Assembly: GCF_029837695.1 (NCBI RefSeq)
Contig: NZ_JAOEEA010000001.1
Location: 124,001 to 188,000 of the forward strand
Direction of reading: 5' to 3'
Origin: Pseudomonas sp. GD04019
GTDB lineage: Bacteria; Pseudomonadota; Gammaproteobacteria; Pseudomonadales; Pseudomonadaceae
Length of the DNA: 64,000 nt
The notes beneath the pieces are model-generated. The model made no database searches and was not told where the DNA came from. It saw only the letters and a program-made list of their open reading frames with translations. The translations under genes were made by a program, and so were the position numbers. The stretch's first letter is position 1, and each line of letters begins with the position of its first letter. Positions 39,988 to 49,782 of this stretch are shown piece by piece.

Positions 39988-40290
39988 ATGTTCCCCTTCA
40001 AACCGCTGCTGCTCGGCCTGGGCCTGCTCGCCCTGGCCGGCTGCGACACCGCCGAACAGGCCGCCACGAGCTTCGCCAAGAAGGTCGAGGAAGCCGCCCT
40101 GGAAACGGCCCGCGAGAGCCTTGGCGAGACCATCAAGGAGTTCGACAAACAGGTCGATCAGCTCAACGAGCAGGTCGACCAGGCCCAGGAAAATACCCGC
40201 CAGTGGATGAACCAGGCCCAGCCGAAGTCCGAGCAGGCACAGCCGCCGCAGGGCGAGCAGCAGGCCGATCAGGACGTGATCGAGACCTGA
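39988..40290 (+). CDS. Small coiled-coil lipoprotein
   Basis: The 100-residue product has a signal peptide with lipobox LAGC. The mature part is a Glu/Gln/Lys-rich helix with heptad-like hydrophobics (residues 30-80) and a Gln/Pro-rich end. AGAGGAG precedes the ATG, and the gene starts 18 bp after terC, so they are probably co-transcribed. Function unknown. Confidence 0.78.
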   Translation: MFPFKPLLLGLGLLALAGCDTAEQAATSFAKKVEEAALETARESLGETIKEFDKQVDQLNEQVDQAQENTRQWMNQAQPKSEQAQPPQGEQQADQDVIET

Positions 40291-41064
40291 TCAGTCGGCG
40301 AAGGCTTCCCGCAGCAGCTGCGGCAACAGCTCGCCGGCAGCGCCCGGCAGGCTGTATTCACGCGGCACGCCAGGAGCTACCGGCTGCGGATTGATGTGCA
40401 CCACGCAGGCGCCATGGCGCGCGGCGATCTGCGGTACCTGGGCCGCCGGATAGACCAGCCCCGAGGTGCCGATCGACAGCAGCAGGTCGCACTCGGCGGC
40501 CGCCGCGAAAGCCTGCTGCAGCGCCGCCTCCGGCATCGACTCGCCGAACCACACCACGCCCGGGCGCACCGGCCCGCCACAGCGCCCGCAGCTTGGCGGC
40601 GGCAGGCGCCTGCCCTCCTCCGGCTCGGCCAGCTCCTGGGCAAGTTCGCCATAGGGCGCGGCGCAGGCGAAGCAGCGTGGCGCCTGCAGGCTGCCGTGCA
40701 AATGGATCACATCCCGGCTGCCGGCACGCTCGTGCAGATCGTCGACATTCTGCGTCACTAGGGTCAGGCGCGGCACCCGGCTTGCCAGCTCGGCGATGGC
40801 CTGGTGCGCAGGGTTGGGCATGGCGCGCAGCACTCGCTGGCGACGCCACTCGTACCAGCCCCAGACCAGCTCCTGGTCGGCCGCGAACGCCTCGGGCGTG
40901 GCCAGTTGCGCCGGATCGAAGCGCGCCCACAGGCCGGTCAGCGCATCGCGAAAGGTAGGAATGCCGCTCTCCGCCGACACCCCGGCGCCGGTGAACACCA
41001 GCAGGTGGCGACTGCCGCGCAGGGCCTGCAGTATCTCAGGGCGCATGACTGGCGCAGCAAGCAT
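40291..41064 (-). CDS. cobB: NAD-dependent protein deacylase (sirtuin)
   Basis: The 257-residue sirtuin has FTGAGVSAESGIPTFRD (NAD binding), TQNVDDLHERAG, catalytic His in HLHGSL, and the zinc ligands CFAC and CGRCGG. It has the Tyr/Arg pair (YEWRR) typical of class III, so desuccinylase activity is possible besides deacetylation. I start at the ATG at 41064 because it has GGAG upstream; ATG 41046 fits the family's N terminus equally well. Confidence 0.92.
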   Translation of the reverse strand: MLAAPVMRPEILQALRGSRHLLVFTGAGVSAESGIPTFRDALTGLWARFDPAQLATPEAFAADQELVWGWYEWRRQRVLRAMPNPAHQAIAELASRVPRLTLVTQNVDDLHERAGSRDVIHLHGSLQAPRCFACAAPYGELAQELAEPEEGRRLPPPSCGRCGGPVRPGVVWFGESMPEAALQQAFAAAAECDLLLSIGTSGLVYPAAQVPQIAARHGACVVHINPQPVAPGVPREYSLPGAAGELLPQLLREAFAD

Positions 41065-41188
41065 GCCGGGCACTCCCAGAAAAAAGAGCCTCCATTCTGG
41101 CCAAGCCGGGACGCCTGCGCCACTCATCACGGCGATGGAACGGGCCGCACCGGGGTCGGTCGCACGCTAACCCATCAGGAGAAACGCC

Positions 41189-41521
41189 ATGCACAACGTC
41201 CAGGGTTACGAACGCGCACTGTCCATCGGTTTCGGTCTGGCCGGCCTGGCCTGCGGCATGCATCGCGGCGGCATCGACGGCATTGGCCTGGCCGCCGCCG
41301 GCGGTCTCGGTCTGCTACGCGGCCTGACCGGTCACTGCGTGATGAAGGGCTATCTGCAGGATCCGCATCACGAGATCCACTACCTCAAGGGTGAACTGCT
41401 GCGCCTGCGCGAGGCCATGGCCCGGTTGGGCCCGCAGGATCCGGCGATCGAACCGCCGCTGGGTGCGGACACCATGGTCTCCGGCTTCGATCGCTCGCTG
41501 CTCAACAGCCGCAGAGGCTAG
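41189..41521 (+). CDS. DUF2892 membrane protein, paralogue 1
   Basis: The 110-residue protein has a DUF2892 core of two short glycine-rich membrane helices (ALSIGFGLAGLACGMHRGGIDGIGLAAAGGLGLLRGLTGHC) followed by a charged helix (EIHYLKGELLRLREAM). The Cys-containing GHC ends the membrane part. A similar protein is encoded at 43873. DUF2892 occurs with rhodanese domains elsewhere, but here it stands alone. Confidence 0.82.
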   Translation: MHNVQGYERALSIGFGLAGLACGMHRGGIDGIGLAAAGGLGLLRGLTGHCVMKGYLQDPHHEIHYLKGELLRLREAMARLGPQDPAIEPPLGADTMVSGFDRSLLNSRRG

Positions 41522-41754
41522 GCCGAGCAGATCATGCGGATGGCCCGCGAGGCAGAGCTGGAGGAAGCCCGGCGCAGCTTGAGGTAAGCCTCACGGGCAT
41601 TGGCGGCGCAGCGACTCAGGTACTCGCATTCGGCCTGCTGCTCTGCGGTATAGGGCAGCGCCGTTTCGTTCATGAAATGGATCAACGCCTGATGCGCCTC
41701 GGCGGATAGCCGGGCCAGCCGGCTTTCTTCCTGGGTGATGCGGGCCTGGTCCAT
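41518..41754 (-). CDS. Small helical hypothetical protein
   Basis: A 78-residue protein with three predicted helices (ESRLARLSAEAHQALIHFMNE, AEQQAECEYLSRCAANAREAYLKLRR) and two Cys. Its stop overlaps that of the DUF2892 gene by 4 bp, tail to tail. The ATG at 41754 has GGAG 12 bp upstream; a longer frame to 41823 is open. Function unknown. Confidence 0.6.
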   Translation of the reverse strand: MDQARITQEESRLARLSAEAHQALIHFMNETALPYTAEQQAECEYLSRCAANAREAYLKLRRASSSSASRAIRMICSA

Positions 41755-41844
41755 AGAGTCTCTTCTCCTCGCGGAATATTGGGTCTCGGCTTTTTGACGC
41801 CAGAAAGCTCCAATGTTCCGCAAGGATCGACGACTGGTCGCGAG

Positions 41845-42075
41845 TCAGCCTCCACGCTGGCTGGGCTGGGCGCTGCGCTCCGCATGTTCCGCCGTACCGA
41901 CCGCGCGCTCTGCGCCTCGCTGCTCGCGCTCGGGTGGGCGTTGCGGGTCGTTACCCGGGCCGGGCTGATGTTCCGGGTTCAGGTCCACCTGCCCCGGGCT
42001 GAGCGGGTCTGGCTTGCCCGGCAGGGGCGAATGGGGATTTTGATCCTGGGTGGGGTGGTACGGATCGATGGACAT
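41845..42075 (-). CDS. Small Pro/Gln/Glu-rich hypothetical protein
   Basis: The 76-residue product starts MSIDPYHPTQDQNPHSPLPG and is disordered-looking, rich in Pro, Gln, Arg and Glu. A very good GAGGAG site 6 bp before the ATG supports it as a real gene. No domain is visible. Confidence 0.6.
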   Translation of the reverse strand: MSIDPYHPTQDQNPHSPLPGKPDPLSPGQVDLNPEHQPGPGNDPQRPPEREQRGAERAVGTAEHAERSAQPSQRGG

Positions 42076-42162
42076 GCTCGTCTCCTCGGCCAGGCAGGGG
42101 CTGGCCCTCGCCGATTGGAGGCGGGCAGGCCCCGAGGGTTCGAGCTATTTGCGTGCCGACTG

Positions 42163-42456
42163 CTAGCCGGCCAGCGCAACCGAGCCGACCTGCGGGCGGG
42201 CCGGCAGCAGGCGGTACAGGCCCTGCTCGTCACGCTCCACCAGGCCGCAGGCGCAGAGGCGGCTGAGCACCTGGCGCACGCTGAGTACGGAAATCTGCTC
42301 GTCGGCCAGCAACAGGAAGCCGTGCAGTTCCCGCGAGCGCAGGCCCTTGCCGTTGCGTTGCAACACTTCGAGGATCTTCAGCCGAACCAGGCTGACCTTC
42401 AGTCCGGCTCCCTGCAGCATCGCCTTCAATTGCTGACGTTCGTCGTTGGCGGTCAT
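42163..42456 (-). CDS. Fur-like winged-helix regulator without metal domain
   Basis: The 97-residue protein matches only the DNA-binding half of Fur/Zur proteins: LKVSLVRLKILEVLQRNGKGLRSRELHGFLL, then SVLSVRQVLSRLCACGLVERDEQGLYRL. The usual dimerisation and metal-binding C-terminal domain with HxHxH and CxxC motifs is missing; translation ends shortly after the wing. GGGAGA lies 6 bp before the ATG. It may bind DNA without metal control or pair with full-length Fur. Confidence 0.75.
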   Translation of the reverse strand: MTANDERQQLKAMLQGAGLKVSLVRLKILEVLQRNGKGLRSRELHGFLLLADEQISVLSVRQVLSRLCACGLVERDEQGLYRLLPARPQVGSVALAG

Positions 42457-42746
42457 GGCACTCTCCCTGTGCGTGTGTGATCCACGTCTTGTTAGTTTGG
42501 GGGAAAAACTGTCGAGATGAACAGCTCCTATCTATAAGACGAACGAGCGAGGAAAAACCTGCAGCGAAACTGCAACTTTTTTGTCTCGCCTGCGACCCGG
42601 TCTTTGTGCTATTTCTCGACCCGCTCCGGCTTCGCTGCCAGACAGGGCGCAAGCAGCAATTCGACACCAAAGCTGCGTCGCCGCCGGGGCCATTGCAAGG
42701 GTGGCGGCTGTGCCGCCAGATACAGACAAGCCCGCTGGGGAAAGAA

Positions 42747-43040
42747 ATGAGAAGGCTTGTACTGCTGCTTGTCACGCTGGCGCTGGTCGCCGGCTGCTCC
42801 GCAACCGCCAAGACGTATGAAAAGAAGGGCCGCAAAGGCCTCAACATCAATTGCTCCGGGCTCACTTCCAGCTGGGAGCAATGCGAACAGAAGGCGACCC
42901 GCGCCTGCGGCCCAAAGGGTTACAAGGTGGTGGCCAAGGCCGGCGCCGACCAGGGCAGCGAAGACGATCCGGCCGATTTCGTGTTCGGCATCAATCCCGC
43001 CGGCTTCTCCAGCCGCAGCATGATCGTGGTCTGCAAGTAG
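42747..43040 (+). CDS. Small Cys-containing lipoprotein
   Basis: The 97-residue product has a signal peptide with lipobox VAGC, and the mature part has four further Cys (NINCSG, WEQCEQKA, RACGPKGY, VVCK), probably two disulfides. A GGGGAAAG site precedes the ATG. The 290 bp upstream hold no other gene that I trust. A clear terminator follows. Function unknown. Confidence 0.78.
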   Translation: MRRLVLLLVTLALVAGCSATAKTYEKKGRKGLNINCSGLTSSWEQCEQKATRACGPKGYKVVAKAGADQGSEDDPADFVFGINPAGFSSRSMIVVCK

Positions 43041-43064
43041 ACGGGAGGTCCGTTTGCCGCCCCG

Positions 43065-43090
43065 AAAGGCCCGCCAACGCGGGCCTTTTT
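43065..43090 (+). terminator. Rho-independent terminator
   Basis: AGGCCCGC-CAAC-GCGGGCCT followed by a T5 run, 24 bp after the lipoprotein stop. Confidence 0.95.
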
Positions 43091-43178
43091 CATGGCCTGA
43101 ACGACTGGCATCTCTCGCCCGCAACAGCATCACACGGCCGGGTATAGTGGCGCCGGCCGCCATCACGAGACGCTACGC

Positions 43179-43796
43179 ATGTACCACGGGGAAAAATTCA
43201 ACGCCTGGACCCACCTGGTCGGCGCGGTGCTGGCCTGCATCGGCGCGATCTGGCTGCTGGTCCTGGCCAGCCTGACGGGCGAGCCGCGGAAGATCGTCAG
43301 CGTGGCCGTCTATGGCGTCGCCCTGGTCGTGCTGTACAGCATCTCCACGCTCTACCACAGCCTGCGCGGGCGGGCGAAGCTGATCATGCGCAAGCTCGAT
43401 CACTTGTCGATCTACCTGCTGATCGCCGGCAGCTATACGCCCTTCTGCCTGGTCACGCTGGAGGGCGCCTGGGGCTGGACGCTGTTCGGCATCGTCTGGA
43501 CCCTGGGCATCATCGGCATGCTGCAGGAGATCAAGCCGCGCTCGGAGGCCCGCGTGCTGTCGCTGGTCATCTACGCGGTGATGGGCTGGATCGTGCTGAT
43601 CGCCATCGAACCGCTGCTCGCCGCCCTCGGTCGCGCGGGCTTCACCTGGCTAGCAGCCGGCGGCGTGCTGTACACGGTGGGCATCCTGTTCTTCGCCTAC
43701 GACAGCCGCTTTCGCCACTGGCATGGCATCTGGCATCTGTTCGTCATGGCCGGCAGCCTGCTGCACTTCATCGCCATCCTGCGTTACGTGATCTGA
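43179..43796 (+). CDS. Hemolysin III/PAQR-family membrane protein
   Basis: The 205-residue protein has seven hydrophobic segments. The family's metal-site motifs are present: ERFN-like GEKFNAWTHLVGAV with His, SISTLYHS, RKLDHLSIYLLIAGSYTP and GIWHLFVMAGSLLHFIAI. It is the YqfA/TrhA type; the haemolysin name is historical. A role in membrane-fluidity control has been proposed for bacterial members. Confidence 0.92.
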   Translation: MYHGEKFNAWTHLVGAVLACIGAIWLLVLASLTGEPRKIVSVAVYGVALVVLYSISTLYHSLRGRAKLIMRKLDHLSIYLLIAGSYTPFCLVTLEGAWGWTLFGIVWTLGIIGMLQEIKPRSEARVLSLVIYAVMGWIVLIAIEPLLAALGRAGFTWLAAGGVLYTVGILFFAYDSRFRHWHGIWHLFVMAGSLLHFIAILRYVI

Positions 43797-43872
43797 ACGC
43801 CACTCATCGTCGCAACTGAACACCGGCGCGTGCCCCCAGTCGGTTACTGAACACTCTCCCTGGAGAAACGAC

Positions 43873-44283
43873 ATGGTTGCATTCGATCCCCAGTCGCGCC
43901 ACGCGGCTCACCACGCCTATCAGCGGCAGAACATTTCCAACCGGCAGCGGGCACTGTCCACCGCCGCCGGCATCGTCCTCACCGGCGCCGGCCTGCACCG
44001 CGGCGGCATCTTGGGCCTGGCCGGGCTCACCCTCGGCGGCCTGCTGCTGGCCCGCGGCGGCAGCGGTCACTGCAACCTCAAGGGTCTGCTGGATGACCCG
44101 CAGGCCGAGATTCGCCACCTGCGCGCACGCATACGCCAGCTCAGCGCGACTCTCGCCCACGCCTCCGCCGAGCGCAACGGCACTGGCGCGCGCAGCGCCG
44201 AGGCGTTCGATGCCGAGCAAATTCCCGGCGGCAGCTATGCCGTCGATCGCCCATCGGCCAGGCGCATGAGCGGCCACTGCTGA
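43873..44283 (+). CDS. DUF2892 membrane protein, paralogue 2
   Basis: The 136-residue protein has a longer N terminus than the one at 41189 but the same core (IVLTGAGLHRGGILGLAGLTLGGLLLARGGSGHC), then NLKGLLDDPQAEIRHLRARIRQL. The C-terminal tail ends in GHC. GGAG precedes the ATG. Two paralogues 2.4 kb apart suggest a local duplication. Confidence 0.8.
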   Translation: MVAFDPQSRHAAHHAYQRQNISNRQRALSTAAGIVLTGAGLHRGGILGLAGLTLGGLLLARGGSGHCNLKGLLDDPQAEIRHLRARIRQLSATLAHASAERNGTGARSAEAFDAEQIPGGSYAVDRPSARRMSGHC

Positions 44284-44332
44284 GCCCTGCCGAGCCCTCC
44301 CTGGCCATGCCGGCCATGGGGGGCCCGACGCT

Positions 44333-44353
44333 GCGGCGCGTTCCCCGCGCCGC
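44333..44353. other. GC hairpin before the repair operon
   Basis: GCGGCGCG-TTCCC-CGCGCCGC, perfect 8-bp arms, 50 bp after the DUF2892 gene. No T-run follows, so termination would need other factors. Confidence 0.5.
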
Positions 44354-44435
44354 GCATTCCGCCCCAACCTTTTGTCCTGCCCATCGGTCTTAACCGACAA
44401 CGCGACTCGCGCCCGCAGCAGGACTATCGACACTC

Positions 44436-45461
44436 ATGGACCTGGTCATCGCCCGCCCCGAGGGGCTCTACTGCCCGCCCGGCGACTTCTATATCGACCC
44501 CTGGCGCCCGGTCGAACGCGCCGTGATCACCCACGGCCATGGCGACCATGCCCGCGGCGGCAGTCGCCACTATCTGGCCGCCGCGCCCGGTGCCGGCATC
44601 CTGCGCACGCGCCTGGGCGGCGACATCAACCTGGAGACCCTGGACTACGGCGAGCGCCTCGATCACCACGGCGTGACCCTGAGCCTGCACCCGGCCGGGC
44701 ACGTGCTCGGCTCGGCCCAGGTGCGCCTGGAATACCGCGGCGAGGTGTGGGTCGCGTCCGGCGACTACAAGGTCGAACCGGACGGCACCTGCACGCCATT
44801 CGAGCCGGTGCGCTGCCACACCTTCATCACCGAATCGACCTTCGGCCTGCCGATCTACCGCTGGCAGCCGCAGGCGCAGATCTTCGCCGGCATCGACGCC
44901 TGGTGGCGGCAGAACCAGGCCGCCGGCCGCGCCAGCGTGCTGTTCTGCTACGCCTTCGGCAAGGCGCAGCGCATCCTCCACGGCATCGACGCGAGCATCG
45001 GGCCGATCCTGGGCCACGGCTCGATGGAGCCGCTCAACCAGGTCTACCGCGACGCCGGCGTGCACCTGCCACCCACCCTGTACGCCGGCGACTTCAAGAA
45101 GAGCGACCCGCTGCTGCGCCAGGCGCTGATCCTCGCCCCGCCCTCGGCCGGTGGCAGCACCTGGATGCGCCGCTTCGGCGACTACAGCGACGCCTTCGCC
45201 AGCGGCTGGATGATGCTGCGCGGCACGCGCCGGCGGCGTGGCGTGGATCGCGGCTTCGTACTCTCCGACCACGCCGACTGGCCGGGCCTGCTGTGGGCCA
45301 TCGAGCAGACCGGCGCCGAGCGGGTGTTCGTCACCCACGGCTCGGTCAGCGTGCTGGTGCGTTACCTGCGCGAACAGGGCCTGGACGCCCAGGGCTTCGA
45401 CACCGAGTACGGCGACGAAGACGAAACCGCGCCCGCCGCAGAAGCGGAGCCGAGCCCATGA
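44436..45461 (+). CDS. Ligase-associated DNA exonuclease (MBL/beta-CASP fold)
   Basis: The 341-residue protein has the metallo-beta-lactamase motif THGHGDHARGG, then HPAGHVLGSAQ and ASGDYKVEPDGTC, with a beta-CASP-like part and a late SDHADWPGLLW. It belongs to the exonucleases always found beside bacterial ATP-dependent ligases. It overlaps the ligase start (ATGA) and leads a four-gene repair operon. Confidence 0.92.
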   Translation: MDLVIARPEGLYCPPGDFYIDPWRPVERAVITHGHGDHARGGSRHYLAAAPGAGILRTRLGGDINLETLDYGERLDHHGVTLSLHPAGHVLGSAQVRLEYRGEVWVASGDYKVEPDGTCTPFEPVRCHTFITESTFGLPIYRWQPQAQIFAGIDAWWRQNQAAGRASVLFCYAFGKAQRILHGIDASIGPILGHGSMEPLNQVYRDAGVHLPPTLYAGDFKKSDPLLRQALILAPPSAGGSTWMRRFGDYSDAFASGWMMLRGTRRRRGVDRGFVLSDHADWPGLLWAIEQTGAERVFVTHGSVSVLVRYLREQGLDAQGFDTEYGDEDETAPAAEAEPSP

Positions 45462-47182
45462 AGGCCTTCGCCGATCTCTACGGGCGCCTCGACGCCACCA
45501 CCTCGAGCAATGCCAAGCTCGCCGCCCTGCAGGACTATTTCCGCACGGCCAGCGCCGCGGACGCCGCCTGGGCGGTGTACTTCCTCGCCGGCGGCCGCCC
45601 GCGCCAGCTGGTGCCGTCCAGGCAGCTGCGCGAGCTGGCGATGCAGGCCGCCAACCTGCCGGAATGGCTGTTCGAGGAAAGCTACTCGGCGGTCGGCGAC
45701 CTGGCCGAGACCATCGCCCTGCTGCTGCCCGAATCCAGCCATGAGTCGGATGAAGGCTTGGCCGTATGGGTCGAGGAAAAACTCCTGCCCCTGCGCGGCC
45801 TGCCGCCGGAGGAACTGGCGGCGCGCCTGCCGGCGTTCTGGGCGCAACTCAACCGCCAGGCGCTGATGGTGTGCATCAAGCTGATCACCGGCGCCTTCCG
45901 CGTCGGCGTGTCCAAGCTGCTAGTGACCCGCGCCCTGGCCAGCCTCGCCGACCTCGACGCCAAGCGCGTGGCCCAGCGCCTGGTCGGCTATACCGACCTG
46001 TCGCACCGGCCGAGCGCCGAAGGCTACCGCCGCCTGATCGCCGCCGAATCGGACGACGAACACGTCCAGCGCGGCGGCCAGCCCTACCCGTTCTTCCTCG
46101 CCCACGCCCTGCAACTGCCGGTGGAACAATTCGAGGAAAGCCTCGGCCCGGTCGAGGCCTGGCAGGTGGAGTGGAAGTGGGACGGCATCCGCGCCCAGCT
46201 GGTCAAGCGTGACGGCCGCCTGTGGCTGTGGTCGCGCGGCGAGGAGCTGATCAGCGAACGCTTCCCCGAGCTGGACGAACTGGCCGCGCGCCTGCCCGAC
46301 GGCACGGTGATCGACGGCGAGCTGGTGGTCTGGCGCCATCCACCGACCGGCGCCGAACAGCCGCGCCTGATGGACCTCGACAGCGCCGTGCCGGAGGCGG
46401 ACGTGGAAGACGCGGTCGAACGCTACGGCATCCAGCCCTTCGCCCTGCTGCAGCAGCGCATCGGGCGCAAGACCCTGGGCAAGAAGATCCTGGAGGAGGT
46501 GCCGGTGGCCGTGCTCGGCTACGACCTGCTGGAATGGCAGGGCCACGACTGGCGCAGCCGCCCGCAGCACGAGCGGCGCGCGCAGCTGGAGCAGGTGATC
46601 GCCGCCTGCGCCAGCCCCAGGCTGATGCCCTCGCCGCTGCTGCACGGCGACAGCTGGCAGGCGCTGGCCGGGCAGCGCGAGGCATCGCGCCGCCTCGGCG
46701 TCGAGGGCATGATGCTCAAGGCCCGCGACTCGTTGTATGGCGTGGGCCGGACCAAGGACATGGGCGTGTGGTGGAAGTGGAAGGTCGACCCGTTCAGCGT
46801 CGACGCCGTGCTGATCTACGCCCAGCGCGGTCACGGCCGCCGCGCCAGCCTCTACAGCGACTACACCTTCGCCGTGTGGGACGGCCCGCCGGGCGCCAGC
46901 CAGCGCAGCCTGGTGCCGTTCGCCAAGGCCTATTCCGGGCTGACCGACGAGGAAATGCGCAAGGTCGACGCCATCGTGCGCAAGACCACCGTGGAGAAAT
47001 TCGGCCCGGTGCGCAGCGTCACCCCGACCCTGGTCTTCGAGCTGGGCTTCGAGGGCATCGCCCTGTCCAAGCGCCACAAGAGCGGCATCGCCGTACGCTT
47101 CCCGCGCATGCTGCGCTGGCGCCAGGACAAGAGCGTGGAGGAGGCCGATACCCTGGCCATCCTCCAGGATCTGCTGCAATGA
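45458..47182 (+). CDS. ATP-dependent DNA ligase of the ligase-associated repair cluster
   Basis: The 574-residue ligase has an N-terminal helical DNA-binding domain, a nucleotidyltransferase domain with adenylated Lys240 (EWKWDGIR), and an OB-fold. Other motifs are [33 protein letters not shown] and WWKWKVDP. Between IDGELVVW and [11 protein letters not shown] there are about 20 extra residues (acidic, around 295-320) that I do not expect in relatives. It seals nicks as part of a non-essential repair pathway. Confidence 0.93.
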   Translation: MKAFADLYGRLDATTSSNAKLAALQDYFRTASAADAAWAVYFLAGGRPRQLVPSRQLRELAMQAANLPEWLFEESYSAVGDLAETIALLLPESSHESDEGLAVWVEEKLLPLRGLPPEELAARLPAFWAQLNRQALMVCIKLITGAFRVGVSKLLVTRALASLADLDAKRVAQRLVGYTDLSHRPSAEGYRRLIAAESDDEHVQRGGQPYPFFLAHALQLPVEQFEESLGPVEAWQVEWKWDGIRAQLVKRDGRLWLWSRGEELISERFPELDELAARLPDGTVIDGELVVWRHPPTGAEQPRLMDLDSAVPEADVEDAVERYGIQPFALLQQRIGRKTLGKKILEEVPVAVLGYDLLEWQGHDWRSRPQHERRAQLEQVIAACASPRLMPSPLLHGDSWQALAGQREASRRLGVEGMMLKARDSLYGVGRTKDMGVWWKWKVDPFSVDAVLIYAQRGHGRRASLYSDYTFAVWDGPPGASQRSLVPFAKAYSGLTDEEMRKVDAIVRKTTVEKFGPVRSVTPTLVFELGFEGIALSKRHKSGIAVRFPRMLRWRQDKSVEEADTLAILQDLLQ

Positions 47183-49761
47183 GCCTGGCCGGCATCTGGT
47201 TCGCCCAGCGCGGCTGGAAAGCCTTCGCCTTCCAGAAGGAAGTCTGGCAGGCCGTGACCAAGGGCGAGTCCGGTGTGCTGCATGCCACCACAGGTTCGGG
47301 CAAGACCTACGCGGTGTGGTTGGCCGCGCTCAACCGTTTCGCCAGGGCCACGCCGGCCACCACCGCCAGCGGCCAGCCGCGCAAGCGCCAGCCCACCGCC
47401 GCACCGCTCAGTGTGTTGTGGATCACCCCGATGCGTGCCCTGGCGGCCGACACCCAGCGCGCCCTGCAGGCGCCGCTGGACGATTTGAACATCGCCTGGA
47501 GCGTCGGCCTGCGCACCGGCGACACCGGCAGCAGCGAGCGCGCGCGCCAGGGTCGCAAGCTCCCCAGCGCGCTGATCACCACCCCGGAGAGCCTGACCCT
47601 GCTGCTCACCCGCAGCGATGCCGAAACCCAGTTCGCCGGCCTGCGCATGCTGGTGGTGGACGAGTGGCACGAGCTGCTCGGCAACAAGCGCGGCGTGCAG
47701 CTGCAACTGGCGCTGGCGCGGCTGCGCCGGTGGAACCCGGGGCTGATCGTCTGGGGCCTGTCGGCGACGCTGGGTAATCAGCAGCACGCGTTGCAGGTGC
47801 TGCTCGGCAATACGCCGGGGCGCCTGGTGCAGGGCAGGCAGGACAAGAGCCTGCGTATCGACACCCTGCTGCCGCCGGGCATCGAGCGCTTTCCCTGGGC
47901 CGGGCACCTGGGCCTGCGCATGCTGCCGCAGGTGGTCGAGGAGGTCGAAGCCAGCGGCACCAGCCTGCTGTTCACCAACACCCGCTCGCAGGCGGAGATC
48001 TGGTACCAGGCGCTGCTCGATGCCCGGCCGGACTGGGCCGGGCTGATTGCCCTGCACCACGGCTCCCTGTCGCGCGAGGTGCGCGACTGGGTCGAACTGG
48101 GCCTCAAGGCAGGCCGGCTGAAAGCCGTGGTGTGCACCTCCAGCCTGGACCTGGGCGTGGATTTTCTGCCGGTGGAACGGGTGCTGCAGATCGGTTCGGC
48201 CAAGGGTGTGGCGCGCCTGCTGCAACGGGCCGGGCGCTCCGGCCACGCACCGGGGCGCGCCTCGCGGATCAGCCTGGTGCCGACCCACGCGCTGGAGCTG
48301 ATTGAAGCTGCCGCCCTGCAGGACGCCGTCGTCGCCGGGCGCATCGAGGCGCGCCTGTCACCAGAAAAACCGCTCGATGTGCTGGTCCAGCACCTGGTCA
48401 GCATGGCCCTCGGCGGCGGCTTTCGTCCCGACGAGCTGCGCGAGGAAGTGCGCAGTGCCTGGGCCTATCGCGACCTGAGCGACGAAGAGTGGCAATGGGC
48501 ACTGGCCTTCGTCCGCCACGGCGGCCACTCGCTCACCGCCTACCCCGATTACCGGCGCGTCGAGCCCGACGAACAGGGCATCTGGCGCGTGCCCAATGCG
48601 GCGCTGGCCAGGCGCCACCGCATGAGCGTGGGCACCATCGTCAGCGATGCCAGCATCGCCGTGAAATTCTGGGCCAAGGGCGGCAGCGGCCGCTCGCTGG
48701 GCAGCGTCGAGGAAGGCTTCATCGCCCGCCTGCGTCCCGGCGACTGCTTCCTCTTCGCCGGGCGCCTGCTGGAACTGGTGCGGGTGGAAAACATGACCGC
48801 CTACGTCAACCGCGCCACGTCGCGCAAGGCCGCGGTGCCGCGCTGGAATGGCGGGCGCATGCCGCTCTCCAGCGAGCTGGCCGACGCCGTGGTGGCGCGC
48901 TTCGGCGAAGCGGCGCAGGGTAAGTTTCGTGGCCCGGAGCTGCAGCTGTTGCGGCCGCTGCTGGACGTGCAGCAGGCCTGGTCGGCGCTGCCCACGCCCG
49001 ACTCGCTGCTGGCGGAAACCCTGCATTCGCGCGAAGGCTGGCACCTGTTCCTCTACCCTTTCGCCGGGCGCAGCGTGCACCTGGGGCTGGCCAGTTTGCT
49101 GGCCTGGCGTCTCGGCCAGTTGCAGCCGGCGACCTTCTCCATCGCCGTCAACGACTACGGCCTGGAACTGCTCTGCGCCAGCCCGGTGGATTGGCCGCGC
49201 TGGCTCAACGCCGACCTGCTGCGCAGCGACGATCTGCTGCACGATGTGCTCGCCAGCCTCAACGCCGGCGAACTGGCGCGGCGGCGCTTTCGCGAGATCG
49301 CCCGTATCGCCGGGCTGGTGTTCGGTGGCTACCCCGGCGCGGCGAAAAGCGCGCGCCAGCTGCAGGCGTCCAGCGGGCTGTTCTTCGATGTGTTCCAGCA
49401 GTACGACCCCGGCAACCTGCTGCTGACCCAGGCCCAGGAGGAAGTGCTGCGCCAGGAGCTGGACGTGCAGCACCTGCAGCACACCCTGCAGCGCCTGCGC
49501 GAGCTGCGCCTGGACCTGCGCGAGGTGAAGCGCCCGCCGCCGCTGGCCTTTCCCCTGCTGGTGGAACGCTTTCGCGAGAGCCTCAGCTCGGAGAAACTCG
49601 CCGACCGCATCGCCCGCCTGCTCGCCGATCTGGAGAAAGCCGCCGGACCTGGCGCCTACCAGGCCAACAGCGAGCCCGAGGTGGAGCGCGAGCAACCACG
49701 ACAACGCACGCCACGGCAGAGCAAGAATGGTCTGCCGCGGGTGAAGAAACGCACCGGCTGA
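47179..49761 (+). CDS. Ligase-associated Lhr-type DEXH helicase
   Basis: The 860-residue helicase has Walker [10 protein letters not shown] near residue 36, the box DEWH at 161-164, SATL, and LQRAGRSGH as motif VI. A winged helix and Lhr-core C-terminal domain follow. The last 40 residues are basic and variable. It overlaps the ligase stop by 4 bp. This type (Lhr-Core) unwinds RNA:DNA or DNA duplexes; its partner genes suggest damage repair. Confidence 0.93.
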   Translation: MSLAGIWFAQRGWKAFAFQKEVWQAVTKGESGVLHATTGSGKTYAVWLAALNRFARATPATTASGQPRKRQPTAAPLSVLWITPMRALAADTQRALQAPLDDLNIAWSVGLRTGDTGSSERARQGRKLPSALITTPESLTLLLTRSDAETQFAGLRMLVVDEWHELLGNKRGVQLQLALARLRRWNPGLIVWGLSATLGNQQHALQVLLGNTPGRLVQGRQDKSLRIDTLLPPGIERFPWAGHLGLRMLPQVVEEVEASGTSLLFTNTRSQAEIWYQALLDARPDWAGLIALHHGSLSREVRDWVELGLKAGRLKAVVCTSSLDLGVDFLPVERVLQIGSAKGVARLLQRAGRSGHAPGRASRISLVPTHALELIEAAALQDAVVAGRIEARLSPEKPLDVLVQHLVSMALGGGFRPDELREEVRSAWAYRDLSDEEWQWALAFVRHGGHSLTAYPDYRRVEPDEQGIWRVPNAALARRHRMSVGTIVSDASIAVKFWAKGGSGRSLGSVEEGFIARLRPGDCFLFAGRLLELVRVENMTAYVNRATSRKAAVPRWNGGRMPLSSELADAVVARFGEAAQGKFRGPELQLLRPLLDVQQAWSALPTPDSLLAETLHSREGWHLFLYPFAGRSVHLGLASLLAWRLGQLQPATFSIAVNDYGLELLCASPVDWPRWLNADLLRSDDLLHDVLASLNAGELARRRFREIARIAGLVFGGYPGAAKSARQLQASSGLFFDVFQQYDPGNLLLTQAQEEVLRQELDVQHLQHTLQRLRELRLDLREVKRPPPLAFPLLVERFRESLSSEKLADRIARLLADLEKAAGPGAYQANSEPEVEREQPRQRTPRQSKNGLPRVKKRTG

Positions 49762-49782
49762 GCGAACAGGAGGAGCACCGTC

